Below, in pieces: positions 1 through 7,924 of a stretch of DNA of 53,324 bases. The notes under the pieces were generated by a model. It made no database searches, was not told the origin of the DNA, and saw only the letters and a program-made list of their open reading frames with translations. Made by a program: the position numbers and the translations under genes. Position 1 is the first letter of the stretch; the number at the start of each line of letters is the position of its first letter. Origin of the DNA: Acidimicrobiia bacterium. Its GTDB lineage: Bacteria > Actinomycetota > Acidimicrobiia > Acidimicrobiales > SZUA-35. The stretch is taken from NCBI GenBank assembly GCA_029863385.1, contig JAOTVU010000009.1, positions 1 to 53,324 on the forward strand, written 5' to 3'.

Positions 1-552
1 CGTGGTCACGGCGAACAGCGTCCCCGACCCGGCCGTCGGCGTGCCGTCGGCGTCGAGGCGACCGGAGGTGTCGTAGAGCAGGCGGTCACCGTCGACGGTG
101 AGCGTGCCCTCGGATCGGCCGTTGGTCGGGAGGTCGTCGGCCACGACGATCCGATCGGCGCCGTCGACGGCGCCGTCGAGCGGACCCCGGGTCAGCCGGT
201 CGCGTTCCATCACCCACAGCTCACCGGCGAACAAGGCGACGCCCGTCGGCTTGTCCAGCCCGTCGAGGATCACCTCGGGTGGTGCGTCGAGTGCGTCCGG
301 ATCAAGGCGTACCACCTGACCGGTCCCGTCGTTCTCACCGCCGGCCAGTTGGGCCACCAACCAGTCGCCGTCATCGCCGATCACCAGTTGCGTCGGTCCG
401 GTGAGGCCCTCGACGACCACCTCGCCGACCAGTGAGTCCGACCCGTTGTCACCGGTCGAAGGATCGTCGTCGACACAGCCCGTGGCGACGACCAGGCAAG
501 CGACCGACGCTCGGGCCAGTGATCGTGCCAGGCGGCGGGGGAACGGACGCAT
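1..552 (-). CDS. Lipoprotein, NHL/PQQ-dehydrogenase-like beta-propeller (3' end outside window)
   Basis: The first 184 codons of a gene that continues beyond the left edge. The N-terminus has basic residues, a short hydrophobic stretch (ASVACLVVATG) and a lipobox-like ATGC, so it is probably a secreted lipoprotein. The mature part has repeated segments of the type 'GPTQLVIGDDGDWLVAQ', 'KPTGVALFAGELWVME' and 'EGTLTVDGDRLLYD', which resemble blades of sugar-dehydrogenase/ScyD or NHL beta-propellers. The start ATG at 552 lies 8 nt after a TACGGT -10-like hexamer, consistent with a nearly leaderless mRNA. The exact enzymatic role cannot be told from this fragment. Confidence 0.7.
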   Translation of the reverse strand, partial: MRPFPRRLARSLARASVACLVVATGCVDDDPSTGDNGSDSLVGEVVVEGLTGPTQLVIGDDGDWLVAQLAGGENDGTGQVVRLDPDALDAPPEVILDGLDKPTGVALFAGELWVMERDRLTRGPLDGAVDGADRIVVADDLPTNGRSEGTLTVDGDRLLYDTSGRLDADGTPTAGSGTLFAVTT

Positions 553-1616
553 GGTCGACAACCGTACCGGCCGCTCCAGGCCGCCAGGGCCGTTAGCCTG
601 TACCGATGGACACCTACGAACGCCCGACCATCACCGTGCCCGACAGTGAGCCGCCGACCGAACTCGTGATCGAGGATCTCGTCGTTGGCGATGGCACCGA
701 GGCCGTGTCCGGCGCCCAGGTCAACGTCGACTACGTCGGCGTCGCCTGGAGCACCGGGGCCGAGTTCGACGCCTCCTGGAACCGGGGCGAGCCGCTGCCG
801 TTCACCCTTGGCGTCGGCCAGGTCATCTCCGGCTGGGACCAGGGCGTCGCCGGGATGCGGGTCGGCGGTCGCCGCCGCATCACCATCCCGCCCGACATGG
901 CCTACGGCCCGGCCGGCGCCGGTGGTGTGATCGGCCCCAACGAGACGCTGATCTTCACCTGCGATCTGCGTTCGGTCGGTTAGCGCGTCGGCGGGAGGAC
1001 GGCGTCGGCCGTCGACGATCGTCGTCCACCCGATCGGAGGAAGCGTCGCAGACTGCACGGTGCGGCGGGCGAACCGGTAGAGCCAGATCAGGAACACGAG
1101 CAGCAGGATCGTGACCACCAGGGCGATGCCGGCGGCCAGCCACGGGTACTGGAACGCCAGCACCATCAGCCCCATCACCGACAGATCCTCGGTGATGCTC
1201 AGCGCGATGTTGCTGAACGGTTCGGGGCTGGTGTTGACCAGCGCCCGCAGCCCGGCCTTGCTGGTGTGGCTCGTGAGCGCACCGGCGCCGGTGAGCAGGG
1301 TCAGGACCGTCGTCACGGCCGGGTTGCCATCGGGTAGCACGTTGAGGGCGATCAACATGGCTCCGGCCGGGCGGATGAAGGTGTGGAGCACGTCCCAGGT
1401 GTTGTCGACGTAGGGCACCTTGTCGGCCGCGAACTCGACGACGGCCAGCAGCCCCGCCACCACCAACACCGGCCACGAGCCGAGCACGTCGAGTGAATCG
1501 GGCAGGTACGCCGCCACCCAGCCGAGCCGCACCAGCAGCCCGGTGACGAACACCGTCAAGTAGAGGTTGATGCCGGCCGCCAGGCCGAGCGGCCCGAGAA
1601 ACACGAGCGGATCCAC
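381..1616 (-). CDS. DUF4126-family membrane protein; open frame runs on antisense to FKBP
   Basis: The first ~195 residues are a clear multi-pass membrane protein of the DUF4126 type: an N-terminal 'LGPLGLAAGINLYLTVFVTGLL', a central 'VPYVDNTWDVLHTFIRP' loop, a 'GAGALTSHTSKAG' segment and a final transmembrane helix ending in RFARR. Its function is unknown. The start is GTG at 1616, exactly 6 nt downstream of TAGGAT, so a leaderless start is likely. After residue ~210 the frame stays open to 381 but reads the complement of the FKBP gene and the 3' neighbour in arginine/aspartate-rich, non-family sequence. A TAA lies in another frame at about 979-981, just where the gene would be expected to end. 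Either a frameshift removed the natural stop or the protein carries an accidental antisense tail. Confidence 0.6.
   Translation of the reverse strand: MDPLVFLGPLGLAAGINLYLTVFVTGLLVRLGWVAAYLPDSLDVLGSWPVLVVAGLLAVVEFAADKVPYVDNTWDVLHTFIRPAGAMLIALNVLPDGNPAVTTVLTLLTGAGALTSHTSKAGLRALVNTSPEPFSNIALSITEDLSVMGLMVLAFQYPWLAAGIALVVTILLLVFLIWLYRFARRTVQSATLPPIGWTTIVDGRRRPPADALTDRTQIAGEDQRLVGADHTTGAGRAVGHVGRDGDAAATADPHPGDALVPAGDDLADAKGERQRLAPVPGGVELGPGAPGDADVVDVDLGAGHGLGAIANDEILDHEFGRRLTVGHGDGRAFVGVHRYRLTALAAWSGRYGCRPCVRSPAAWHDHWPERRSLAWSSPRAVSTTILRPVTTGRTHWSARWSSRASPDRRNW
594..599 (+). promoter_or_regulatory. -10 box of leaderless FKBP transcript
   Basis: TAGCCT fits the actinobacterial TANNNT -10 consensus and is separated from the ATG at 606 by 6 nt, so the transcript would begin at or next to the start codon. 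It is one of about a dozen equivalent arrangements in the window. Confidence 0.55.
606..983 (+). CDS. FKBP-type peptidyl-prolyl cis-trans isomerase
   Basis: A 125-residue protein consisting of a single FKBP domain that catalyses cis-trans isomerisation of Xaa-Pro bonds. Recognisable family segments are VNVDYVGV near residue 40, the 'FDASWNRGEPLPFTLG' strand and loop, 'VISGWDQGVAGMRVGGRR' and 'ITIPPDMAYG', ending in 'IGPNETLIFTCDL'. There is no signal peptide, so it is cytoplasmic. The size is normal for a single-domain FKBP. The ATG lies exactly 6 nt after TAGCCT (594-599) and has no Shine-Dalgarno sequence, indicating a leaderless mRNA. It converges with the DUF4126 gene. Confidence 0.92.
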   Translation: MDTYERPTITVPDSEPPTELVIEDLVVGDGTEAVSGAQVNVDYVGVAWSTGAEFDASWNRGEPLPFTLGVGQVISGWDQGVAGMRVGGRRRITIPPDMAYGPAGAGGVIGPNETLIFTCDLRSVG

Positions 1617-1658
1617 AGCCCCATCCTAGGTGCTGCCGGGAACCGGCCCGGCCCGCCG

Positions 1659-1708
1659 CATTCTGGGGTTCCCCAGTCCCATTTCCGGGTCCGTGGAACC
1701 CCAGAACA
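1659..1708 (+). repeat. 50-bp hairpin-forming intergenic repeat, copy 1
   Basis: Perfect 12-bp arms TTCTGGGGTTCC and GGAACCCCAGAA enclose a 24-nt loop containing CCCATTTCCGGG. The copy at 7857-7906 matches 46 of 50 positions in the same orientation, and weaker similarity extends about 16 bp to the left. It lies just past the stop of the amidohydrolase gene (1714), where it could act as a terminator. Confidence 0.85.
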
Positions 1709-1713
1709 CGGGG

Positions 1714-3615
1714 TCAGGTGGGCGTCAGCGCCGATACGGCCGGGAAGAAGAGGGTGTTGGCCAACACATCGGCTTCGTCGGGCTGGGCCACCACCAGGAT
1801 CAGATAGGACACGCCGTCGCCCTCGGCCAGCGCAAGACCGATGACCCCGATGTCATGGTCGATCAGTCGGATGGCCCACTCCAGGCTGTCGGAGCGGAAC
1901 GAGTCGCGGGGCGGACCGAGGTCTGTCACCCCGTATCGTTCCAGCACCGTCCGGGCCAGCGTCTCGGGCGGGGTGTCCGGGGCGGCGATCTGGAGGAAGA
2001 CGGTCGGGTCGACGTCGGGGTTGCCGCGGGCGAGCGCGCCGGGACCGAGCTCGGTCCATCCCGACGGGGCCAGCCCGGAGAACAGCTCGGTGGACACGGG
2101 TTCGAGGGTCACGGCCCCGGCGGCCAGTGCGTCGTAGCGGGCGGCGATGTCGTCGAGCGCCTGCTGCAGGTCGGCCTCGGTGAACCATCGCCCTCGGGCC
2201 ATGACCCCCTCGATCCGCCTGGTGTTGGTGATGTCGGCCAGCGGGTTGGCCGACAGCAGCACGAGGTCGGCCCGGTTGCCGGGGGAGATCGTGCCCCACC
2301 CGCCCCCGGGATCCATGACCTCGGCCGGGAGCCGGGTGGCGGCCGACAGCGCCTCGTAGGGTGACAGACCGGCTTCGACGAACAGCTCGAGTTCGTCGTG
2401 CTCGGAGAACCCCCACACCACCCCGAGGGCACTGGAGTCGGAGCCGACCAGCACGGGGACGCCGGCGTCGACGAGCGCCCGCAACTGCCGTTGGTAGAAG
2501 GACCACATGGCTTGCCGCTGCTCGACCGGGGGCAGGATCTCCTCGATGCTCGCCGCCCCGGCATCGCGCAGCACCACCCCCAGTTCGCCGGCCGCCGGGT
2601 CCTTCCACTCGGCCAGCGTCGCCGGCTTCACGTAGCGATACTGGGGCCCCTCGAAGATCGGCGCGGCGGCGAGATCGGGCAGGTTGGCGAAGATGTCGAA
2701 TGCCGCCCTGTCGGTCGACATCGTCGGGGTGAACGCAACCTGCTCGTCGGCCATGAGCTGTACCAGTGCCGGCAGACGTTCATCGGCCTCCGACAGGTCG
2801 AAGATGTCGAGATAGTTGGCGCCCGGACGGCGCTCGTAGTCCTTGGCCACCGCGGCCAGCAGATTCGGATTGTGCTGGATCTCGACCCCGGAACGGATCG
2901 CCTGTTCGACGCCGACCGCAGCGGGCACGTGAGCCAGAACGGGCATGTCGAGCTCGTCCGCGGCGGCGACGATCGAGTCGAATGTGTCGGCGCTGAGGAA
3001 CCAGTTGACCTTGATGATGTCGTACCCCTGCTCGCGGGCCGCCAGGACCAGGTTCCGCCCGCTGTCCGGGTCAGCAGCCAGTTCCAGGGCGGCCGGGTCG
3101 ATGGTCAACCACGGTGCGGTGACGGTGTCGATGTTGTCGAACACCCCGGAGAACTGCGGGGGGAGGGCGCCCACGCTCTTCGCAGCGATGATGGTCGGAC
3201 CGATTCGATCACCCGCCGCGATCTCGTCGCGCCACCCGAGGATGGTCGATCCGGTGCCCACATAGTCGGCGTTGGGATCACGGATCGTGGTGACGCCGTT
3301 GGCCAGGTGAAGGGCGAGGGCGTCCTCGTTGTCGAGCAGGTGACTGTGCGCATCGACCAGACCGGGGATCAGGTAGCCGCCCCCTCCGTCGATGATCGCG
3401 GCGTCACCGGGAACGATCACCTCGGCGGCCGATCCCACCTCCACGATCCGGTCGCCGGACACGATGACGACACCGTCGTCGATGATCGACTCGTCCTCCA
3501 TCGCGACGACATGCACGTTCACCACGGCCACGGTGTCGGCCTGCTGGGCGTCGGCCGACGGCGCCTGTCCGATCAGTGCGGTCGATACGACCAGCGCTGC
3601 GATCACGGTTCTCAT
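1714..3615 (-). CDS. Secreted amidohydrolase, imidazolonepropionase/prolidase-like
   Basis: A metal-dependent hydrolase of the amidohydrolase superfamily with a cleavable signal peptide (residues 1-24, ending APSADAQ), so it should act outside the membrane. The metal-binding pattern is visible: HxH in 'LVDAHSH' (His90/His92), 'IIKVNWF' with the candidate carboxylated lysine, 'VLAHVP', 'GVEIQHN', and 'VLVGSDSS' with the catalytic Asp. After the barrel and the 'GNRADLVLLSANP' composite-domain strand, about 110 extra residues form a C-terminal extension I do not recognise. Start ATG 3615 has AGGG 7 nt upstream. It is the last gene of a minus-strand series beginning with the metalloprotease at 7133. 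The substrate is unknown; peptide or cyclic amide bonds are plausible. Confidence 0.85.
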   Translation of the reverse strand: MRTVIAALVVSTALIGQAPSADAQQADTVAVVNVHVVAMEDESIIDDGVVIVSGDRIVEVGSAAEVIVPGDAAIIDGGGGYLIPGLVDAHSHLLDNEDALALHLANGVTTIRDPNADYVGTGSTILGWRDEIAAGDRIGPTIIAAKSVGALPPQFSGVFDNIDTVTAPWLTIDPAALELAADPDSGRNLVLAAREQGYDIIKVNWFLSADTFDSIVAAADELDMPVLAHVPAAVGVEQAIRSGVEIQHNPNLLAAVAKDYERRPGANYLDIFDLSEADERLPALVQLMADEQVAFTPTMSTDRAAFDIFANLPDLAAAPIFEGPQYRYVKPATLAEWKDPAAGELGVVLRDAGAASIEEILPPVEQRQAMWSFYQRQLRALVDAGVPVLVGSDSSALGVVWGFSEHDELELFVEAGLSPYEALSAATRLPAEVMDPGGGWGTISPGNRADLVLLSANPLADITNTRRIEGVMARGRWFTEADLQQALDDIAARYDALAAGAVTLEPVSTELFSGLAPSGWTELGPGALARGNPDVDPTVFLQIAAPDTPPETLARTVLERYGVTDLGPPRDSFRSDSLEWAIRLIDHDIGVIGLALAEGDGVSYLILVVAQPDEADVLANTLFFPAVSALTPT

Positions 3616-3655
3616 CACGTGTCCCTTTCTTCGAATCCGGTCTTTGGTGTGCCGT

Positions 3656-4342
3656 TCACCCGGTGAGGAGGCGCCCGTAGAGGGCGTCGCCGTCGCCGCT
3701 GAAGGTGGTTGTCGCCGCGATGGCCTCGACGACCTCGTCGTAGCCGTCGCGCTGTGCCGGCGCGGTCGTCATCGAGACGATCACCCTGACCCGTGGACCG
3801 GCGGCGAGGGCGAGAATCCGGCCCTCACGATCCGGCGCCTCGACATTCACTGCACCGGCCTCGGGTCCGTCCGGCAACCTCACCAGCTCGACCTCACCCA
3901 GGGTTGCGCCCTCGGCCGGTTCGAAGATGGGGAGCACGGCCCGCAGATAGTCGTCGGGTGCGAGGTCGTCGGTCACCTCGAATCGGCGCAGCTCCCGTTG
4001 CTCGAACAGCGTGGCCGGCAGGAACCCGATGTTGACCACGAGATCGGCCTCCTCGGGAGCGGCGCCGGATTGATACCGTTCCATTGCCTCCTGCTTGTTG
4101 GCCAGCACCACAGCGCCGCCGTCGAACGTCTCGATGACCGTCCAGGTGGCGGGGAAGCTCATTTCGAACTGGCCCGACGTCGACTGGTACGGGGTCAGCA
4201 GCTCCTCGGCGATGACCTCCTGCTGGGCCGCGATCGGGTCCTCGGGGGCGGCCGCCGTGGATTCGGGTTCGTCGGAGAGGCACCCCGAGAGCGCCAAAGC
4301 GAGAACCATTGCAGCCGGCCAGACTGCTCGTGAGTGGTTCAT
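3656..4342 (-). CDS. Hypothetical lipoprotein (228 aa)
   Basis: The N-terminus carries a lipoprotein signal (hydrophobic AAMVLALA followed by LSGC, lipidated Cys at about 21), then an acidic, alanine-rich linker. The body contains 'GQFEMSFPATWTVIE', the opening strand typical of PsbP/LpqN-like folds, and ends in a 'VIVSMTTAPAQRDGYDEVVEAIAATTTF' segment of the same type. No catalytic motif is visible. AGGA lies 6 nt before the ATG. It sits between two lipoprotein/amidohydrolase genes on the same strand, so it probably supports the extracellular pathway of that operon. The function is unknown. Confidence 0.75.
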   Translation of the reverse strand: MNHSRAVWPAAMVLALALSGCLSDEPESTAAAPEDPIAAQQEVIAEELLTPYQSTSGQFEMSFPATWTVIETFDGGAVVLANKQEAMERYQSGAAPEEADLVVNIGFLPATLFEQRELRRFEVTDDLAPDDYLRAVLPIFEPAEGATLGEVELVRLPDGPEAGAVNVEAPDREGRILALAAGPRVRVIVSMTTAPAQRDGYDEVVEAIAATTTFSGDGDALYGRLLTG

Positions 4343-4366
4343 CTCTGTCCTTTCATGGTTCGTTCG

Positions 4367-4867
4367 CTAGATCGAGAAGCAGGGGATGAAGGCTCGGAGT
4401 TCCACGCCCGGTGGGGCGTCGACCATGCTGTAGCCGATCCCGTCGATCCGGGTGATGGCCTGGTTGGCCGTGTTCGGTGCACCGGCGCCGACCGTGTGGC
4501 CCGAACGTTCCCAGTGGGCCTCCGTGGCCGAGACGATGTCGGTTGCGCTCGCGCCCGACGCCGGCGTCGGGAACGAGCGGTACAGGATTCGACTCACCTC
4601 GCCCTGCTCGGGCGCCTCGGGGTTCGTCGCGCAGCCGTTGTCGGCCGACCAGCCCCGGTCCTCGTAGTCTGCGCCGTCGAGGACCGAGTCGGTGACGTCG
4701 GCCAGCACCGACTCGGCCCGTCTCACTGCTGTTTCGATGTCGGCCGGCCTCGTCTCGGAGTCGTCGAGCGGATGGCGCACCGGGTCGCCGGTACAGGCCG
4801 TCACCACGGTCACCGCAGACAGGACCAGGAACCCGGTCCAGGTTCTCAGACGGAGCAGGCGGATCAT
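4367..4867 (-). CDS. Hypothetical lipoprotein (166 aa)
   Basis: A short secreted protein with a lipobox (VVTAC) after the hydrophobic 'TGFLVLSAVTVVT' segment. The mature region has two cysteines (one in 'DNGCATNPEAP', one in the C-terminal 'AFIPCFSI') that could form a disulfide. No domain is recognised. Its ATG overlaps the TGA of the upstream amidohydrolase (ATGA), so the two genes are translationally coupled. Confidence 0.75.
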   Translation of the reverse strand: MIRLLRLRTWTGFLVLSAVTVVTACTGDPVRHPLDDSETRPADIETAVRRAESVLADVTDSVLDGADYEDRGWSADNGCATNPEAPEQGEVSRILYRSFPTPASGASATDIVSATEAHWERSGHTVGAGAPNTANQAITRIDGIGYSMVDAPPGVELRAFIPCFSI

Positions 4868-6189
4868 CGCCCGACCCCGGTCGGGGCGTGGCCGGCCAGG
4901 TACCGTCCGAGCAGCTCGTCGAGCCGCTGCTGCGTGTGATAGGTGCCGCGGGCCATGACGCCGACCCGGTTGCGGGTCTGGCCGATGTCGTCGAGCGGAT
5001 TGCCGCCGAGCAGCAGGAGATCGGCCCGATGGCCGGGGACGATCCGGCCGAAGCCGCCGTCGCGACCCATGTCGGCCACCACGTCGGCCGCGTTCACTGT
5101 CGCCGCCGTCAGTGCCTCGAATGGGGAATGGCCGGACTCGACGAGCAATTCGAGTTCCCGGTGGATCTTGGATGGAACGGCACCCTCGACGAGCGGGGAG
5201 GTGTCGGTGCCGACGAGAATCCGAACCCCGGCGGACCGTAGCCCGTCCAGGAGGGCCTTGAAGAACGGCAGCTCGAGATCCCGCCGGTACGGCCCCTGAC
5301 CCTCGAACACGCCGGTCTGACGTCCATGGCGCCAGGCGGCCATGACCTCCGGCCGGACGACCCGATACTCGGGCCGGGCCAGTACACGGTCGGTGTCGGC
5401 GAGCAGTTCGGCCATGGATTCGTCGGCCGAGAGGTTGCTGACCACGGTCATGCCGGTCTCCGCCAGGAGGCGGGCGGTGGCCGGTATGGCGTCCCAGTCG
5501 AGGGCGAAGCCGGGCTGGTCCGGTGTGCCGCGCCAGTGGTGGTAGTTGAGTTCGTCGAGGTGGGCGACCTCGTCGAGGCCGGCGGCTGCGATGTCGTCCA
5601 ACGGCAACTCGTCGAGCAGGTGGCCGGTCACGTACATACCTTCGGCCTTGGCCGTCTCGATCGCGGCCAGATACACGTCCGGAGCGAGACCGTCGTAGAC
5701 CTTGATCAGGTCGGCCCAGCCGGCAGCCTGGGCCCGGACCTCGTCGATGACCTCGGCCACCGAGCCGGGCTGGACGATCGGGAGCTTGGCCAGTTCGTCG
5801 TCACCGCCGTCGATCCCCCCGATGATGGTGGGTCCCGAGGTCAGGATCGTCGGTCCGATCAGCTCGCCGGCGCGGACCTGGTCCCGCCAACGAGCGTTTG
5901 TGATGGAACCGCTGAGGCATCGAACGACTGTCGTGCCTTCGGCCAGGTACAGCGCGAGGTGGCCCGGGTCCGGATCCCACATCCCCAGGTGGACGTGCAT
6001 GTCGGCCAGTCCCGGCAGGAGGTATCGCCCGGCGCCGTCGATGACCGTCGTTCCCTCGGCGAGTTCGATCCCGCTCGATGGTCCGATGGCCGTGATGCGG
6101 TCACCGTCGGTCACCACCGTTCGGCCGGACACGGGCCCCGGGCGATCCATCGGGATGACCGTGACGCCGACGAAGGCGGTGGACGTCAC
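4864..6189 (-). CDS. Amidohydrolase family protein
   Basis: A 441-residue metal-dependent hydrolase of the imidazolonepropionase-like group. It shows 'LADMHVHLG' (HxH, His65/His67), 'DLIKVYDG' with the candidate carboxylated Lys, 'YVTGHLLDEL' and 'EVAHLDEL' histidines, 'ILVGTDTSPL' with the catalytic Asp, and 'GHRADLLLLGGNPLDDI' of the composite domain. No signal peptide is evident, unlike the paralogue at 1714-3615, so this copy is probably cytoplasmic. A longer open frame exists upstream but runs through the metalloprotease gene; the GTG at 6189 overlaps that gene's TGA (GTGA) and begins exactly at the family N-terminus. Its stop overlaps the next lipoprotein start, giving a tightly coupled operon. 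Confidence 0.87.
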   Translation of the reverse strand: MTSTAFVGVTVIPMDRPGPVSGRTVVTDGDRITAIGPSSGIELAEGTTVIDGAGRYLLPGLADMHVHLGMWDPDPGHLALYLAEGTTVVRCLSGSITNARWRDQVRAGELIGPTILTSGPTIIGGIDGGDDELAKLPIVQPGSVAEVIDEVRAQAAGWADLIKVYDGLAPDVYLAAIETAKAEGMYVTGHLLDELPLDDIAAAGLDEVAHLDELNYHHWRGTPDQPGFALDWDAIPATARLLAETGMTVVSNLSADESMAELLADTDRVLARPEYRVVRPEVMAAWRHGRQTGVFEGQGPYRRDLELPFFKALLDGLRSAGVRILVGTDTSPLVEGAVPSKIHRELELLVESGHSPFEALTAATVNAADVVADMGRDGGFGRIVPGHRADLLLLGGNPLDDIGQTRNRVGVMARGTYHTQQRLDELLGRYLAGHAPTGVGR

Positions 6190-7133
6190 CCTTGGCCCCA
6201 GTTGGCATACAGCTGGCAGAACGAGGCCCGGTCCGATCCCCGAAGCTCCCGGCGCACGAAGTAGTTGTTGGTGTTCATCACGTTGCCCGAGTTCTCGTTG
6301 ATGATCACGTCGACCAGGTCGCCGTTCTCGTCGAGAATCACCGAGGTCCGCCCGAAGTGGTCCATGCCGAGTGCGTGACCCAGTTCGTGGAGGACGATCG
6401 ATTCCAGGTCGATGTAGAAGAGGGTGTTGCCCAGGTCGTCGTCGTCGAGGACGTAGTTGGCGTTGCGCCGGAAGTAGATCTCGGTGGCGAACAGGTCTCG
6501 TTTCCCGTCGTTGTTGATGTCGGTGGCCGGCTGGTCGGGGTCGAAGGCGTCGTATCCCCAGATCCACGATGAGCCGTCGGCGTGGAACAGCACCGGCAAG
6601 GCAATTGCGAAGGCGTTGGGGTCGACGGCAAGCCAGAACTCGTCCTCGACCCAACCGGCGAAGGTGATGTCGGCCGTCGGAGCCGCAGGACTGCCGGTAC
6701 CGAATATCTGGCCCTGGACCCAACCGAGATTGGCTCCGGGGTCGCTCGGCATCCGGACCAGTTGCATGTTGTGATTGCAGGCCTCGCGGTTGAAGGTGGC
6801 CACGGCCGCCTCGACGGCCGCCTCCGTCTCGGCCGCCGAGATGCCGGGCGGGAGTTCGGTGAGGTCGATGCGATAGTGCAGGGTCAGCCCGTCGGCCGGA
6901 TGGCGGCGGGGATCGTTCTCGACCCACTGGTAGGGAAAGGCCTGGTTGCCGACGTCCTGGGAGACGATGATCGTCTGCCCGTCTCGTTCGAAGATCCGTA
7001 GCTTGTTCATCGATGCCTGGGCCGGTGACACCAGCAGAACCACGAGGGCGAGGGCGACCAGGATGGCGAGCGCGGACCGACGCTTCCTGGTTTTCGCCAT
7101 GCGGATGGTGGCCGTGTGCGAAAGGCTGGGCAT
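6186..7133 (-). CDS. Secreted matrixin-like zinc metalloprotease
   Basis: A 315-residue precursor with a basic N-region and a hydrophobic signal segment (about residues 20-40, 'SALAILVALALVVLLVSPAQAS'-like, cleaved near AQA-S). The zinc site HELGHALGMDH (HExxHxxGxxH, about residues 247-257) and a downstream Met-turn 'VMNTN' identify a metzincin, closest in style to matrixins. A 'DINNDGKRDLFATEIYF' stretch looks like a calcium-binding loop. The start has GAGGAG 6 nt upstream. It is the first gene of the operon with two amidohydrolases and two lipoproteins, opposite a divergent TetR gene. I infer that it supplies peptides or processes partner proteins outside the cell. Confidence 0.88.
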   Translation of the reverse strand: MPSLSHTATIRMAKTRKRRSALAILVALALVVLLVSPAQASMNKLRIFERDGQTIIVSQDVGNQAFPYQWVENDPRRHPADGLTLHYRIDLTELPPGISAAETEAAVEAAVATFNREACNHNMQLVRMPSDPGANLGWVQGQIFGTGSPAAPTADITFAGWVEDEFWLAVDPNAFAIALPVLFHADGSSWIWGYDAFDPDQPATDINNDGKRDLFATEIYFRRNANYVLDDDDLGNTLFYIDLESIVLHELGHALGMDHFGRTSVILDENGDLVDVIINENSGNVMNTNNYFVRRELRGSDRASFCQLYANWGQG

Positions 7134-7243
7134 CGGATTCTCCTCAGGTCATGATATAATTACAGTACGTTGTGTATTATTATTGCCGGAGCCAGCCCAC
7201 GTCAACTGGTATGTGACCGCAGCACCCTAGGATTGCTCCCACG
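7134..7243. promoter_or_regulatory. Divergent AT-rich promoter region with candidate TetR operator
   Basis: This gap between the metalloprotease and tetR starts is conspicuously AT-rich for the window. It holds TATAAT at 7155-7160 and the imperfect palindrome TACAGTACGTTGTGTA at 7161-7176 (6 of 8 half-site positions symmetric), a plausible binding site for the adjacent TetR protein. TAGGAT at about 7213-7218 precedes the tetR ATG by 10 nt. The assignment of each hexamer to a strand is not certain. Confidence 0.5.
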
Positions 7244-7828
7244 ATGACCGAACCTGCACGGCGAACACCGGGCCGACCACGTGATGTCGACACTCACGAA
7301 GCGGTTCTCGAGGCGACGCGGGCGATCTTGTTGGAGCAGGGATACCACCGCTTGACCTTCGGGGCTGTTGCCGACGCGGCCGGCACGACCCGCAGCACCC
7401 TCTATCGCTGGTGGCCGACCCTTGGTGCACTGGTGCTGGAGGCGGCGGCCGACAACATCGACATCGGCGAGGTACCCGACTCGGGAGACAGCCGGACCGA
7501 CGTTGAGTGCGCAGTTCGTCAGCTGATCCGGACGTTTTCCGATCCGCTGGCGAAGATCGTCATCATGGCCGCAATCGCCAACCTCGATGGAGACATGGAC
7601 ATGGCGACCCGGTTCCGTGAGGAAGCGGTCTACCCCTGGCGTTCGACGGCGGCAGCGGCGATCGAACGGGCCCGCGATCGGGGCGACCTGTCCCCCGGAT
7701 CCGATCCCACGTTCCTGCTCAACGTGATCGTCGGCACCGTCTTCCAGTGCACCGTTGTGCCGGCGAAGCCGATGCTCGACGGTCTCGAAGGCGGGCTGCT
7801 CGATCTGATTCTGCCGCCCGCCCGCTGA
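7244..7828 (+). CDS. TetR/AcrR-family transcriptional regulator
   Basis: A 194-residue one-component repressor. The N-terminal helix-turn-helix covers about residues 14-60 ('RAILLEQGYHRLTFGAVADAAG' followed by 'TRSTLYRWWPT'), and the rest is an all-helical ligand/dimerisation domain of the TetR_C type. It is transcribed divergently from the metalloprotease-amidohydrolase operon and is likely its regulator. The inducer is unknown. It converges with the desaturase gene, with the second 50-bp hairpin repeat in between. Confidence 0.9.
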   Translation: MTEPARRTPGRPRDVDTHEAVLEATRAILLEQGYHRLTFGAVADAAGTTRSTLYRWWPTLGALVLEAAADNIDIGEVPDSGDSRTDVECAVRQLIRTFSDPLAKIVIMAAIANLDGDMDMATRFREEAVYPWRSTAAAAIERARDRGDLSPGSDPTFLLNVIVGTVFQCTVVPAKPMLDGLEGGLLDLILPPAR

Positions 7829-7856
7829 TCGCCGGGGCCGTAGGCCCTGTCCGTCG

Positions 7857-7906
7857 CATTCTGGGGTTCCCCGGTCCCATTTCCGGGTTCTCGGAACCCC
7901 AGAACA
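7857..7906 (+). repeat. 50-bp hairpin-forming intergenic repeat, copy 2
   Basis: Same element as at 1659-1708 with 4 mismatches; the 12-bp arms TTCTGGGGTTCC/GGAACCCCAGAA are intact, and here the loop also carries CCCGG/CCGGG inner arms. It lies between the convergent tetR and desaturase stops, a position expected for a bidirectional terminator. Confidence 0.85.
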
Positions 7907-7924
7907 AGCGACGAACGACGACGT

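Noticed and set aside
6190..6927. N-terminal extension of the amidohydrolase at 4864-6189
   Set aside because: It is arginine/proline-rich shadow sequence of the overlapping metalloprotease gene; the GTGA-coupled start at 6189 matches the family N-terminus.
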